64,000 bases of DNA, taken from contig NC_092805.1 in NCBI RefSeq assembly GCF_040954645.1, positions 22,594,741-22,658,740 on the forward strand, read 5' to 3'. The stretch is from Diabrotica undecimpunctata. Taxonomy: Eukaryota > Arthropoda > Insecta > Coleoptera > Chrysomelidae. Under the pieces are notes generated by a model. That model did no database searches. It had not been told where the DNA came from and saw only the letters and a program-made list of their open reading frames with translations. Below, piece after piece: positions 22,104 to 32,470 of this stretch. A program made the position numbers and the translations under genes. How positions within the stretch are numbered: position 1 is the first letter of the stretch; every line of letters starts with the position of its first letter.

Positions 22104-24017
22104 CTTAAGGGGTACACGTAAACTCATCACCAATTACCATAAATACCCTCGGACATAGTACAAACTCATCACCGCCATAAAAGTTGGGTTTTCAAAATAG
22201 ACCCTAAGAGATTGGTAAACTGATCACTGGCCTATAAAATCCCAGCAAATTGCTAGTTTTTGGTAATTTTACAGAATAATCCAAATCCAGATGTCTTAAA
22301 TGCAACTGCAATTTATTGGTTTTTATTTGGGAATTCCACAAAATTCTATTGATAGCTACCTAAAATCATGCGAAAAGAAAAATTTCTCTTTATTTGTCCT
22401 TGTTTCTTCAACATGGATAGTGAACTGCTAATTTATTACGTCCTGAGCCAACGCGGACAAAAAATGATGGTTATCAATAATTTCAAATTTCAATTGATTG
22501 CGAAAGACTCTAAAAAAATCGAATTTCCTTTTGTGGACTTTGGCCTTGGCCTTTGGCCTTTTGTGCGACGAAAGGGTGTAAGGCTAAATGTCATACAACT
22601 GGTGAGTAGAAATGTTATACCGTTTTTGTTTAGTTGTTTCGCACTGGTTTTCGCGAATAATCCTGATCAAACAGAAAAAAATCAGTGTATTCTCAAGTCT
22701 TAATAAAATTCATGTTGTTTAACGAACCGCGTAACTGACTGAAGAATACATACTAATATCTGATTCTGATGACTGAAATTCTAGATCATTCAGAACTAGA
22801 GAATAAATTTTTTTTCATAAAACTAAAAATAAAAAATTTTTCCATATGGTACCAACTTAATTGGACTCTTATATACATATACTGAAAAAGCGATAAACGC
22901 TTGTAGTCAACGCTGATCAGTTAGACTACAAACACAACTATATATTTGGGTGTGCAGCCGAAGATAAGACAAAGAAGTACTCTTTTTAAACTACCAAGCA
23001 TTCGCAAATCTCTATTTGCATCATCAGGGTGCTACAATAAACAAAATTAGTACAAATTACAGAATAAAAATTATTTTGTATCTTACAATAATTGAGGTTA
23101 GTTGTCATGATGTTTATGAAATGAAATGAACAACTCATCTGACTCCTACAAATAATGGCCTAATGGCGAAAACTAACCAAAAAATGTAAAAATATTGCTT
23201 TTAAAAGCACTCTAATTGTGGGATCTTTGTACAAGTCATTGAAAGATAAAGTACAGGAAGCTGTACTTAAGCATTTTGATACATTCTGTCATAATAAATG
23301 CATTGCTGATTACTTCAAATTTAAAAATTTCCGCCAATGATGCCATAAAATTTAAAGCTTTGCACGTGTAAAAAATTAGGTTTCCTTCGACTTCAATGCA
23401 CTAATAGCACACTCAAGTTTTTAGCTTTTCCTATTTTTCAGATATTTTATATTTACTAACTGTCCAAAATCGTGTATTATTTTCAAAATAGTCCAATAAC
23501 GCCAAAACGGTAAGACTTAGACTGAATGTATGCTTAACAAATTATCTCGAGAATTCAATGAGAAATATAAAAATGCAATGAAAATCAAATAACGAAGTTG
23601 GGACTACTTCCGATATAAACAAAAATAGCACATATTGACAAATATTTTCATTTTAAAGTTCACTATCGACATCCTATGCAACTAAATTTTTAGATCTCAA
23701 AACCATTTAGATTGGCAGATACGTCTAATAGGCCACACCGTGAGACATATTAATATCTCAGTTAAATTTTAAAGCAACTTACTTAAAATAATTTATAAAT
23801 TTATTAAATTATCACATAAACGAGAAGTATAACAGGTAAGAGGCAATCTTTCGCATTAGAAACCAGGCAAATAATTCCCGGTGATGAGTTTACCTATCTG
23901 CGGTGATGAGTTTACCAATCTCCAAAGGATGCCGGTGATCAGTTTACTATATCTCCGAGGGTCTAATAATTTTATGAGGGGCTATATAGTGATGAGTTCG
24001 TACACGTCCTTCTTAAG
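22104..24017. mobile_element. MULE-like DNA transposon with FLYWCH remnant
   Basis: Imperfect long inverted repeats start at CTTAAGGGGTACACG (22104) and end at CGTGTACGTCC-like sequence near 24017 (CTTAAG on the minus strand). Both ends carry repeated TAAACTCATCACC-type motifs: near 22118, 22160 and 22213 on the left, and several on the right between 23880 and 23998. The interior frame 22368-22703 contains LSQRGQKMMVINNFKFQLIA, which fits the start of a FLYWCH zinc-finger domain; such domains accompany MULE transposases in insects. The transposase core is absent and the rest of the interior is non-coding, so it is non-autonomous. No target duplication could be confirmed. Confidence 0.65.
22368..22703 (+). 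pseudogene. FLYWCH-domain fragment
   Basis: 111-codon frame. Residues about 25-55 resemble the beginning of FLYWCH (SxRGxxxxVxxxFxF), but the conserved WxC and CxxRV/HxH parts are replaced after about residue 55 (FVDFGLGLWPFVRRKG), so the metal site is not complete. Belongs to the MULE-like element around it. Confidence 0.55.
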
Positions 24018-24722
24018 CAGTCCAAGAAGTTATAACTTACGGTTTTCTTTTGACTCATTAGGTTTATGGACGGATTTAATGAATACTTTATTAATTCCGC
24101 AAAGCTAATTTTATTCATCTCATTTCATTTATTGTTTTTTTAAATTTTTTATTAATAATGATTTTTTTAATCAAATTCGATTAAACCTTCTTTATTTTTT
24201 TTCTATATATTTTCACTGTTTCGCAATTACATTTACTAAAGTTGTCAGAGAAGAAAATGCCACCGGACATCTAAAAATCATACAAACAAGCTGAATTTTT
24301 CTGAGAATGTCAAATTTGAGACCCCAAAAAGACGCAAAAATGTTTGCTACTCCTACCCACGGACTTTCCCGTAAAGCTCCCCTTCGCAGAGGGGGGAAAA
24401 TATCGTAAGATATAGAAAAAAATGTTTTAAACAGGTAATGTAGCTGAGATAATTTTGAATAAAAATGTTTTTTTAAAAATTTTTCTGTAGAATGAACCGT
24501 TCTCTCAAAAACAACGCTTGAAGCGGTCGGCGATTTTGAATTTCAGTTACGCGCGTGAAATACATTTTTTAAATAAAATTTGTATAAACTTGACGGTAAA
24601 AATTCGATATCTTTTATCAGATATCGAATGTGTCCTATCGACAAAAATCAAAATGCGTTTAAAAGGAGAAGTACAGCTTTCGTACACAATTTTTTCATTT
24701 TACCGCAAATAAAGTTAGTTTA

Positions 24723-26317
24723 TACAGGGTGTTTCATTATGAATTGTCCATATAGTAACTGGAGAAACCTTAGCGCAAAATACGAAAATTTAACCTAAAA
24801 CACATAAATAAAGTATTCCTCATGATCGAAATACATAGTGTTTATTAAAAATATTCTAAAATGATTTTAGCCCATTGTTTTAACACCTTCCAATATTATT
24901 TATTCACACTTGACGAATAGTTTATACATGTTAGGATACTTTAACTAGTGGGGAAAGATAGTTTTCCACTGTTATCAGAGTCGTGCTGTAGGGATAGATA
25001 TGTCCGTTCCCCTCACAATCTACGCCACTGTCGTAATAATCATTTCAGCATGTTTTTTTGATTCTTCGTTACTTTTTACGTAAACAACATCCTTTTGTCT
25101 CAATGCGATAGAGTAAGTACTTGGTGTTCAAGTTATTTGCGTTTAAAGGTAATGTTTAAAATACATAATCTTTGTTTGCTTATTTTACATGAGTGTCTTT
25201 AGTCTTAGAGTTAATTTATTAATGTTTGTATTTTGAGAACGATTTCCGAAGTGGATAAACTTATTTTAAACTTCAATTGTGGCTTATTCCCATTAAAATA
25301 GTACTTACTTTAAGATGCCATAAGAAAATAGCTTCAGAATAATATCAATAAAATAAGATTATGTATTTTAAACATTATCTTTAAATGCAAGTAACTTGAA
25401 AACTACTTACACTATCGCATTCAGACAACAGGATAATATTTACATAAAAAGTATTACGACAGTGGCGTAGATTGTGAGGGGGAAAAAGGAAGTATCTATC
25501 CCTACAGCACGCCTCTGGTAATAGCGGAAAACTATCTTTTAAGACTAGTTAATGTATCCCAACATGTGTATACTGTTTGTCAAGTTTGAACAAAAAATAT
25601 TGGAAGGCGTTAAAAGAATGGGCTAAAATCATTTTAGAATATTTGTCATAAAACACTCTATATATCGGCAAGGAAGACTATTTTATTTAAGGGTTTTATG
25701 TTGAATCTTCGTATTTTGTGCTGTTTGTCTAGTTACTATATGGACATTCCTTAACGAAACACCCGGTATTCTTCTTCTTCTTGCAGTACCGTCTCCTATC
25801 GGAGGTTGGCTACCATCGCAGCAATCTTTACTTTGTTGGCTGCAGCTCTGAACAACTGTATTGAACTGCACCCATACCACTCCCTTAAATTTCGCAACCA
25901 GGAAATCCTCCTACGTCCCACATTTTTTTTCCCGAGATTTTTCCTTGGATTATGAGTCTAAGCAGAGAGTACTTTTCTCCTCTCATTATGTGTCCTAGAT
26001 ATTCCAGTTTTTTCGTTTGTATGGTTTTTATGACTTCGCATTCCTTCCCCATCTTCAGCAGAACATCTTGATTTGTTACTCTTTCTGTCCATGGTATTTT
26101 CCACATTCTCCTGTAACACCACATCTCGAATGCCTCAATGTTTTTGATGTTTATCTTCTTCAGTGTCCAGGCTTCCATGCCGTACAGCAGAACGGAGAAA
26201 ACATAGCACCTTAACATTCTCGTTCTTAAGTTTATATTATGTCCCGGCTGCATAGGAACTTTTTCATTTTGACAAACGATTGTCTCGCTATCTCTATTCG
26301 CCTCTTGATACCCTGTA
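24723..26317. mobile_element. Second foldback element, inserted at TA
   Basis: Terminal repeats TACAGGGTGTTTCATTATG on the left and the inverse ending GAAACACCCTGTA on the right; TA on both sides (24721-24722 and 26318-26319). Without the LINE that split its right terminus it is about 1.05 kb and is almost one long palindrome. Its arms (about 24780-25190 and 25320-25690) share CCCCTCACAATCTACGCCAC and ATTCTAAAATGATTTTAGCC in inverse orientation. Non-coding. TA duplication and termini suggest a Tc1/mariner-type transposase moved it. Confidence 0.8.
25770..26309 (-). mobile_element. LINE C 3' fragment inside the foldback terminus
   Basis: The minus strand encodes RTRMLRCYVFSVLLYGMEAW, AFEMWCYRRMWKIPWTERV and LEYLGHIMRG, followed by a decayed end and a GAAGAAGAAG tail at 25770. 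The 9-base repeat ACCCGGTAT / ACCCTGTAT (25761-25769 and 26310-26318) flanks it and lies in the right terminal repeat of the surrounding foldback, which explains why that terminus is split. It has the same truncation style and C-terminal type as the copy at 1206-1724. Confidence 0.85.
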
Positions 26318-27322
26318 TACAGCTGTGAAATAAATAAATGTTGCGCGATTTATTTCCATTTCGTACGATTCTTAATAAAATTTATCACTTTCATTGACCG
26401 GTCACTATGGAATTTCCATAGTTAAAGCCCAATCTTCCAAACCTATACCATGAAATTTCGATTTCGAGTTTTGCCGACAAATATGAGGCATTTGAAATAT
26501 GCCTACAAACGCTGAATTTAAACTTCCCACACAAACGTTCTAAACCGTTTAAAACTCTTTCTTTTTGATTGTACAAGTATGTTTTTCAAAACTGCACAAT
26601 TTCAGCTACAAACTCCACCTAATGCCGTATTCGTGGAAGCATTTCCCGTGAGGTGAGATGGTTTGTAATGTAAAAAAGTTTAAATTAAGCGTTTTTAGGC
26701 ATATTTCAAATGTATCATATTTGTTGCCAAAACTCGAAATCGAAATTTCCCCTTATAGGTTTTGAAGATTAGGCTCTAAAAATAGTAGTTCTATAGGGAC
26801 CGGTCAATGGAAGAGATACATTTTATTGATTTCATGAGAGTTGTAAAATATGGAAAAAATCGCGCAACATTTATTTATTTAACAGCTTTATAGAAACTGA
26901 TCTCATTTGTGGCAGAATGCAAAGCTTCACTCTTCACCTTTAAAACGCATTTTGATTTTTGTCGATACAGTCTGATTAAAAGATATCGAATTTTTACTAT
27001 CTAGTTGATAAACAAAATCGACGGTCGCTTCAAGCATTGTTTCTTAGAGAACAATTCATTCTACACAAAAAGTGCTAATAAACGTTTTTGTTCAAAATGA
27101 TCTCAGCTACATTTCTTCTTTGAAACATTTTTTTACGGCGTACAGATTGTTGGTAAATCAATGTTTCCCGTTTTCCCCATAAGAGGGAAGGTTTAGGGGG
27201 AAACCCGGTGGTACGAGTGGCAAACTTTTTTGCATCTTTTTGGGGACCCAAAATTGACATTCTCAGCAACATTCAGCTCATTCGTATCATTTTTAGAGGT
27301 CAAATCTCTGATAACTAGACTA

Positions 27323-27602
27323 ATCATTAAAAGATACTTTTAAAACAAAACCATCCTAAATTGCTAGTACTTTATTGCAAATTATTTTCATTTTCGGCAA
27401 GGTTATACCTTGAGTAATAACCGTTTGTTTTCTACTTAAGGAGAGGCGTAGACCCTTATGTCCCTTACAGAAACATGCAATAAAAATAACAGTGTGCTAA
27501 ATGTGGTGATATTGCAGTATAGTTTTTACGTATATTAATGATGCATCGAGTTCTTAACGCAAATAAATCAAGACGATAATTTGCTTATTTTGGTCATGTG
27601 CT
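27323..27602. other. Spacer, nothing recognised
   Basis: AT-rich sequence between the foldback element and the duplicated LINE D block. Confidence 0.3.
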
Positions 27603-27965
27603 GGGTCAGTTTGTTCCATCCACTCACCTCAGAAGCCCCATCTTAATGTATTTCATGATATCTGGTTCTTGGTATATTCTATAAAGTCTGAAGTTGTATA
27701 GTCTTCTCCATACTCCATTGTCATTCATTGCTCCATAGATTCTCCTTGGTACTTTTCTTTCGAAACATTCTAACATGTTTGCATTACTTTTTGTTAGTCT
27801 ATGTCTCTGAACCACATGTTAGGACTGGGCGTATTATTGTTTTGTAGAGTTATACCTTCTTATTTCTCGATCTAATTGAGAATTTAAGAAGGATATTAAA
27901 TCCAAAAGAGCGCTTGTTGGCCGTGCAAATTCTGCGGTTTGTCTCTGCGGCATTGCTCAATTTTT
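27603..27965 (-). pseudogene. LINE D remnant (copy 1 of duplication)
   Basis: The minus strand has the GVWRRLYNFRLYRIYQEPDIM block (with MKYIKMGLLR) and, upstream, decayed CTANKRSFGFNILLK and LYKTIIRPVLTCGSET-like pieces. It lacks the GRPRxR end. Nearly the same sequence occurs at about 32215-32470. Confidence 0.7.
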
Positions 27966-28228
27966 ACGAAAGAAATAATTGTAGTCTGACTCGAAGGGAC
28001 AATGTTTGTAATAAAAGTCAAAGGTTTTATCAAAAGTTTTATTTTGGTTTATCCATAAATCCGTCCGATTTATGAGGCTTTTGTTCCAGGTCTGTGAACT
28101 AGTATATTTTCACTCTAAGCAGGGATTTAAACTTTCAGGGATATAGAAACTTATTCATTATTCAGATGTCATTATTATTCTTTACCTTTCCCTTTATTTA
28201 ATCGTTTTATATTTAAAACCATTCGATA

Positions 28229-28474
28229 TGTTATATCTTCTATAATATTACAAACTGCTGTTCCGACCTACACCTACGGAACACACCAACTGTCATAAAA
28301 GGACATGATATGCTGTCATTGTTCTGCGGTGGGGAGTTAACCTACATTCATTGTACTGCATTATTCATATCAGAAATATACGATGTAATTTACAAGTTAC
28401 AAGTACATTCATTATTTCATTTCAATCCTGAAGACATCACCCAAAATATATACAAAGTGTGTACGGACACAACA
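28229..28474 (+). repeat. 5' LTR of the gypsy element
   Basis: 246 bases, TGTTATATC...CACAACA. Differs from the 3' LTR only by CTGCTG versus CTAATG near position 30. Confidence 0.95.
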
Positions 28475-28540
28475 GTTGGCGACGAGGACGGAGCGAATTA
28501 CGTTTATATTTTTTAAAAATTGTGCAAAACAACCTGGAAA

Positions 28541-29485
28541 ATGCCAAATACTGTAGACATGCCGATTACCCCAAACCAAGGCGGACTAGCTGAGACGGTC
28601 CATCATACAGTACAGACCGTATTTTCCATAGAATCGTACGACGTATCAAAGAAATTCGATAGATGGCTGATGAGGTTGTAAAGTGCGTTTAAAGTATTCG
28701 GCATCCCACAGGGTAAGCAATCAGCTTACTTATTACATTATATGGGACCAGATGACATTACACACCTTCAGAGGTTGGAACTAGTCCTGAGCAGACTACA
28801 CGAACATAATGTACGGGTAAATTTTGAAAAATGTCAATTTTTAACTAATTCAATCGAGTACTGTGGCTATGAGATCGATAAAACCGGTATACATAAAACG
28901 AAAGAGAAAGTGGATGCAATAGCAAATGCAAGAGCACCTACAAATAAAAAGGAAGTTAGAGCTTTTGTTGCTCTGTTAAACTATTATGGACGGTTTTTAA
29001 GAAATATAAGTCACATATTACATCCAATATATAATCTCCTTAAAGATGGTGTAACATTTAGGTGGAGTAGGGACTGCCAAAAAGCATTTGAGAGGGCAAA
29101 AGAAGAGATTCTCTCAGAAAGGGTTCTTGCTCATTTTGACCCAACTTTACCTCTAGTATTAGCTACAGATGCTAGTCCATATGCTGTGGGGGCAGTACTT
29201 TCCCACATCTACCCTGATGGAACCGAGCGCCCTATTCAATTTGCGTCCCATATGCTGAGTGAGGTACAACAAAAATATGCGCAAATTGACAAAGAGGCTT
29301 ATGGTATAATTTATGGAGTAAAAAAATTCTACTATTATCTATTTGGCAGACCTTTTACATTACTGGTTGATAATCAACCACTAATACAAATCTTGTCACC
29401 TTCAAAAAGTTTGCCTACACTTACAACTACAAGAATGCAACATTATGCATTATTTTTGCAAAGTTTTCAATACAAGATAAAATAC
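28541..29485 (+). pseudogene. gypsy gag start fused to RT end and RNase H
   Basis: A gag-like N-terminus (MPNTVDMPITPNQGG...KKFDRWLMRL) meets an in-frame TAA near 28678, continues to HYMGPDD, and is then joined in frame to the C-terminal end of RT (LELVLSRLHEHNVRVNFEKC). This is the signature of an internal deletion that removed about two thirds of gag-pol, including YxDD. RNase H follows with its acidic residues in place: LATDASPYAVGAVL, QIDKEAYGIIYG and LLVDNQPL. The frame ends at a stop at 29486; coding continues in another frame (LNADSLSRLP near 29500), so there is also a frameshift. Confidence 0.9.
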
Positions 29486-29499
29486 TAAAGCACATTTAA

Positions 29500-30923
29500 A
29501 TGCAGATTCTTTATCTAGACTACCAGCAGCCAATATTTCAAATGTAATTTATGATGTTGCGGATAAATTCGAAATTATGCAAATTGAAACCCTACCCGTT
29601 ACAGTAGAAGAAATGGCAAAAGCAACACAAACTGATAAACATTTACGTAACTTACTACAAGGACTAAAACGAGGCATAAAGATTGAACCTTCACAACGAT
29701 TTTATATACCCCAAATAGAATTTACCGTACAGAGTGGTTGCATCTTACGGAACGACTGTGTTATAATACCAGGGAGCCTTCGAAAAAGAATATTACAGGA
29801 ACTACATACTGCTCATTTTGGGGTAGTGAAGATGAAATCTCTTGCACGAAGCCACTGTTGGTGGCCAGGTATTACTAAAGACATTGAAATATTGTGCAAA
29901 AACTGTTCTGTTTGCAATGAACACAAAAATAACCCTAGTAAAGCACCAGTCCACCCATGGCAGACACCTACAGCACCATTTGAACGTGTCCATATAGATT
30001 TTGCAGGACCTTTTGTGAATAAATATTTTTTAATACTTGTGGATGCATATACTAGGTGGCCTGAAGTACATATAGTAAATGATATGACTAGTAAAACTGC
30101 AATAAATGTGCTAAGGACGATCTTCACAACTTTCGGGATTCCATTTTACTTAGTATCAGATAACGCCCAAACTTTTGTTTCATATGAATTCAAAAGATTT
30201 TTGAATGAAAATGGTGTTTTACATCAATTAAGTGCACCATATCATCCTGCTACAAACGGTTTAGCAGAGAGATATGTACAAACTGTCAAGCAATCTCTGC
30301 GTAACCTGAATTTTAGTACAGGTGATAAAGAGCTAAAGTTAAATAAGTTTCTATTTCAATATAGAATTACACCTAATACTACTACAGGTTTAAGTCCTTC
30401 AACCCTTATGTTTGGTAGAGTGATACGGTCAAGGTTAGATACTTTTAAACCAAAAGTTGTTTGTGACAAAGCTCAAGATGATAGTTACAGGGTTTTAAAT
30501 GAGGGGGAAAGAGTGGAAGCTAGAGATTACATACATACAAACAAATGGAGATTTGGACGGGTAGTAGAAAAACTGGGAAAGCTGCACTATATAATCAAAT
30601 TAGATGGTGGCCAGTATTGGAAACGACACATTGACCAGTTAAGAGCTATAGGGGAAAATACACCATTACAGTCTGAAAATAATGTTATGCCTTATGTGCC
30701 CACAGTTATAAATGAATATATCGAGAAACAAACAGCTGCTTGTGAGTCAACTCCAAATGGTGATAATACCAATATACCTGAGGTACAATCAGAACGAATG
30801 GATGCCAATAGATTATCTTCACCTAGTCAAGGTGATTCAAGTATCATTTCCTCGACTTGCTCAGATGTTCCTTTGCGCCGTTCCAAAAGAACTATAGTAG
30901 CACCAAAAAGGTCAGATTTATAA
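29500..30923 (+). pseudogene. gypsy integrase region, open
   Basis: An open frame from a frameshift near 29490 to TAA at 30921-30923. It contains the zinc-binding HHCC module (LHTAHFGVVKMKSLAR...CKNCSVC, about 29800-29920) and the integrase core with all three acidic residues: VHIDFAGPF (about 29990), LVSDNAQTF (about 30155) and NGLAERYVQTVKQ (about 30255). A C-terminal basic tail ends RRSKRTIVAPKRSDL. The domain itself looks undamaged, but it belongs to a deleted pol and would need translation from a frame that is broken upstream. Confidence 0.9.
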
Positions 30924-30958
30924 TGGTATCATAGTATTACATTTTAGGGGGAGAAGAG

Positions 30959-31204
30959 TGTTATATCTTCTATAATATTACAAACTAATGTTCCGACCTA
31001 CACCTACGGAACACACCAACTGTCATAAAAGGACATGATATGCTGTCATTGTTCTGCGGTGGGGAGTTAACCTACATTCATTGTACTGCATTATTCATAT
31101 CAGAAATATACGATGTAATTTACAAGTTACAAGTACATTCATTATTTCATTTCAATCCTGAAGACATCACCCAAAATATATACAAAGTGTGTACGGACAC
31201 AACA
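30959..31204 (+). repeat. 3' LTR of the gypsy element
   Basis: 246 bases, starting directly after the purine tract at about 30945-30958 and ending CACAACA before the CGATA duplication. Confidence 0.95.
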
Positions 31205-31551
31205 CGATATTTAAAATTATCTCAAAGATAGTAACAATATTTTTATTTCTTAACTTGACTACAATTGAATTAAGTGCTGTTCATTCGATTATCATATGCA
31301 GGCATTAAATAGTTAACAAGAATATTCAATTGTGTTTATGAGACAGATACGACACCGCAAACTTGGTTTAAATTAACGTTTATAGTATTACCGAAAAAGA
31401 TTAGTGCAAAACAGTACATTGAGTATTGTAGTATTAGTCTGATATGTCAGTTGTTTAAATTATTACTACTTAATTAAGATAATAGACTTCTGAAGAGATA
31501 AAAAATTTGAAAACACAATGAGAATAGAACTGAAACGCAATTTGGATTTAA

Positions 31552-31612
31552 AGACATACCTTCTTCTTAGGTACCTTCTTCTTAATTCATACCTTCTTCT
31601 TGGGTACCTTCT
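31552..31612. repeat. Four TACCTTCTTCTT-type repeats
   Basis: TACCTTCTTCTT occurs three times and TACCTTCTTAATT once within 60 bases, separated by 5-8 bases. On the minus strand these are AAGAAGAAGGTA units, the style of the LINE tails in this window, so they may be a slipped or repeatedly copied tail of the LINE that follows. Confidence 0.6.
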
Positions 31613-31930
31613 TAATTGGCAACAGTTTTTGCAAATTCTTCTTTTGGGTGTTTCTCATCAAATCTTTCGATCCCAATTTGGTATATTTTTAAGCCAGTCT
31701 TCGTCCTTGTCCACGTTTGCCCTGAATGTCTGTTGTTTCTCATTACATGCCCGCGATATGCAGTTTTTTTGCTTTTTTATGATTTCAATGAGCTCACATT
31801 TTCTGCTCATTTGGTGAATAACTTCCATGTTGATGATGTGGAAGTTAAAGGTATTCCAATGGGTAATATAGAAGCCGCTTTTCTGTACAGTTTCTTTTTC
31901 AGAGGGGTGGAGATCTAAAAGTCGACATTT
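31613..31930 (-). pseudogene. LINE C-terminal remnant
   Basis: The minus strand reads, through shifts, a decayed ORF2 end: INMEVIHQMSRKCELIEII, RACNEKQQTFRANVDKDEDW and an LKNIPNW block that correspond to the ECEVIKTVK...GHIMR...SWLRNLREW region of LINE C. Its tail is the TTC-rich repeat at 31552-31612. Confidence 0.55.
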
Positions 31931-31934
31931 ATGC

Positions 31935-32470
31935 TTGCTTCATCATCATCATCAATCATTAAATTATCAATATTCATCATCATTCTCTCTTTACAACTCT
32001 ACGTGGGTCTTAGCCTCCTCAAGAATTTCTCTCCAGTCGTCCCTATCCATCGCCTTTCTCCGCCAAGCACGTATTCCCATATTTCTCATGTCTTTATCGA
32101 TGTTATCAAGGAACCTTGTTCTGGGTCTTCCTCTTTTTCTCTGACCAATAGGTCTATCAAGGAGCGTTTTTCTAGCTGCGTCAATTTGTTTCATCCGTAT
32201 TACATGCCCTATCCACCTCAAACGTCCTATCTTAATATATTTTATGATATCTGGTTCTTGGTATATTCTATAAAGTTCGAAATTTTATCGTCTTCTCCAC
32301 AGTAATGTTTTCATTACTTTTTGTTAGAGTTCAGGTCTCTGAACCACATGTTAGGTCTGGGCGATTTATTGTTTTGTAGAGTTATACCTTTGTATTTCTC
32401 GATCTAATTGAGGATTTAAGAAGGATATTAAACCCAAAATAGCACTTGGCTGTACAAATTCTGCAGTTTA
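31935..32470 (-). pseudogene. LINE D 3' end (copy 2 side of duplication)
   Basis: The minus strand frame 31991-32221 reads MRWIGHVIRMKQIDAARKTL, RGRPRTRFLDNI and NMGIRAWRRKAMDRDDWREI, ends at a stop, and is followed by a GATGATGATGA tail at about 31940-31965. Upstream (32222-32470) it matches the LINE D remnant of copy 1. Shifts near 32290-32340. Confidence 0.75.

Larger units (their letters stand above)
24238..27322. mobile_element. Large foldback element, outermost of three nested
   Basis: Left arm 24238-24722, resuming at 26320-26605; right arm about 26615-27322 in inverse orientation. The arms match over about 750 bases: GCTGAATTTTTCTGAGAATG on the left faces GCTGAATGTTGCTGAGAATG read from the minus strand near 27280, and AAATAAATAAATGTTGCGCG appears in both. 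The centre is a short spacer near 26610. No coding capacity. The left arm is interrupted at a TA by a second foldback (24723-26317). Ends are approximate; no target duplication was assigned. Confidence 0.8.
28229..31204 (+). mobile_element. Ty3/gypsy LTR retrotransposon (Mag-like), internally deleted
   Basis: Complete borders: LTRs 28229-28474 and 30959-31204, 5-base target duplication CGATA on both sides (28224-28228 and 31205-31209), and an intact empty site in the duplicated copy near 33569. The primer site TGGCGACGAGG directly after the 5' LTR fits the 3' end of tRNA-Ser(GCU), as in Mag-like elements. The purine tract AGGGGGAGAAGAG precedes the 3' LTR. The interior is only 2.5 kb: gag start, then RNase H and integrase. 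Most of gag, the protease and the RT catalytic core are deleted, so it cannot replicate on its own. The LTRs differ at 2 of 246 positions, which indicates recent arrival. Confidence 0.95.
27603..31425. repeat. Tandem duplication, copy 1 (with gypsy insertion)
   Basis: After removal of the gypsy element (28229-31204 plus one CGATA), about 830 bases match a second copy at about 32200-33806 in the same orientation. Shared unique-looking stretches include TTTCACTCTAAGCAGGGATT, CCATTCGATATTTAAAATTA and GAGACAGATACGACACCGCA. The match starts inside LINE D and ends near TACATTGA. Confidence 0.8.

Noticed and set aside
22118..23998. CRISPR-like array from the repeated GTGATGAGTTTACC motif
   Set aside because: The copies are irregularly spaced, occur in opposite orientation at the two ends and diverge; subterminal repeats of a DNA transposon fit better, and the context is eukaryotic.
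29813..30127. 104-codon minus-strand frame within the gypsy element
   Set aside because: Antisense shadow of the integrase zinc-binding and core region.
31931..32305. 124-codon serine-rich plus-strand frame
   Set aside because: Antisense to the LINE D 3' end at 31991-32221.
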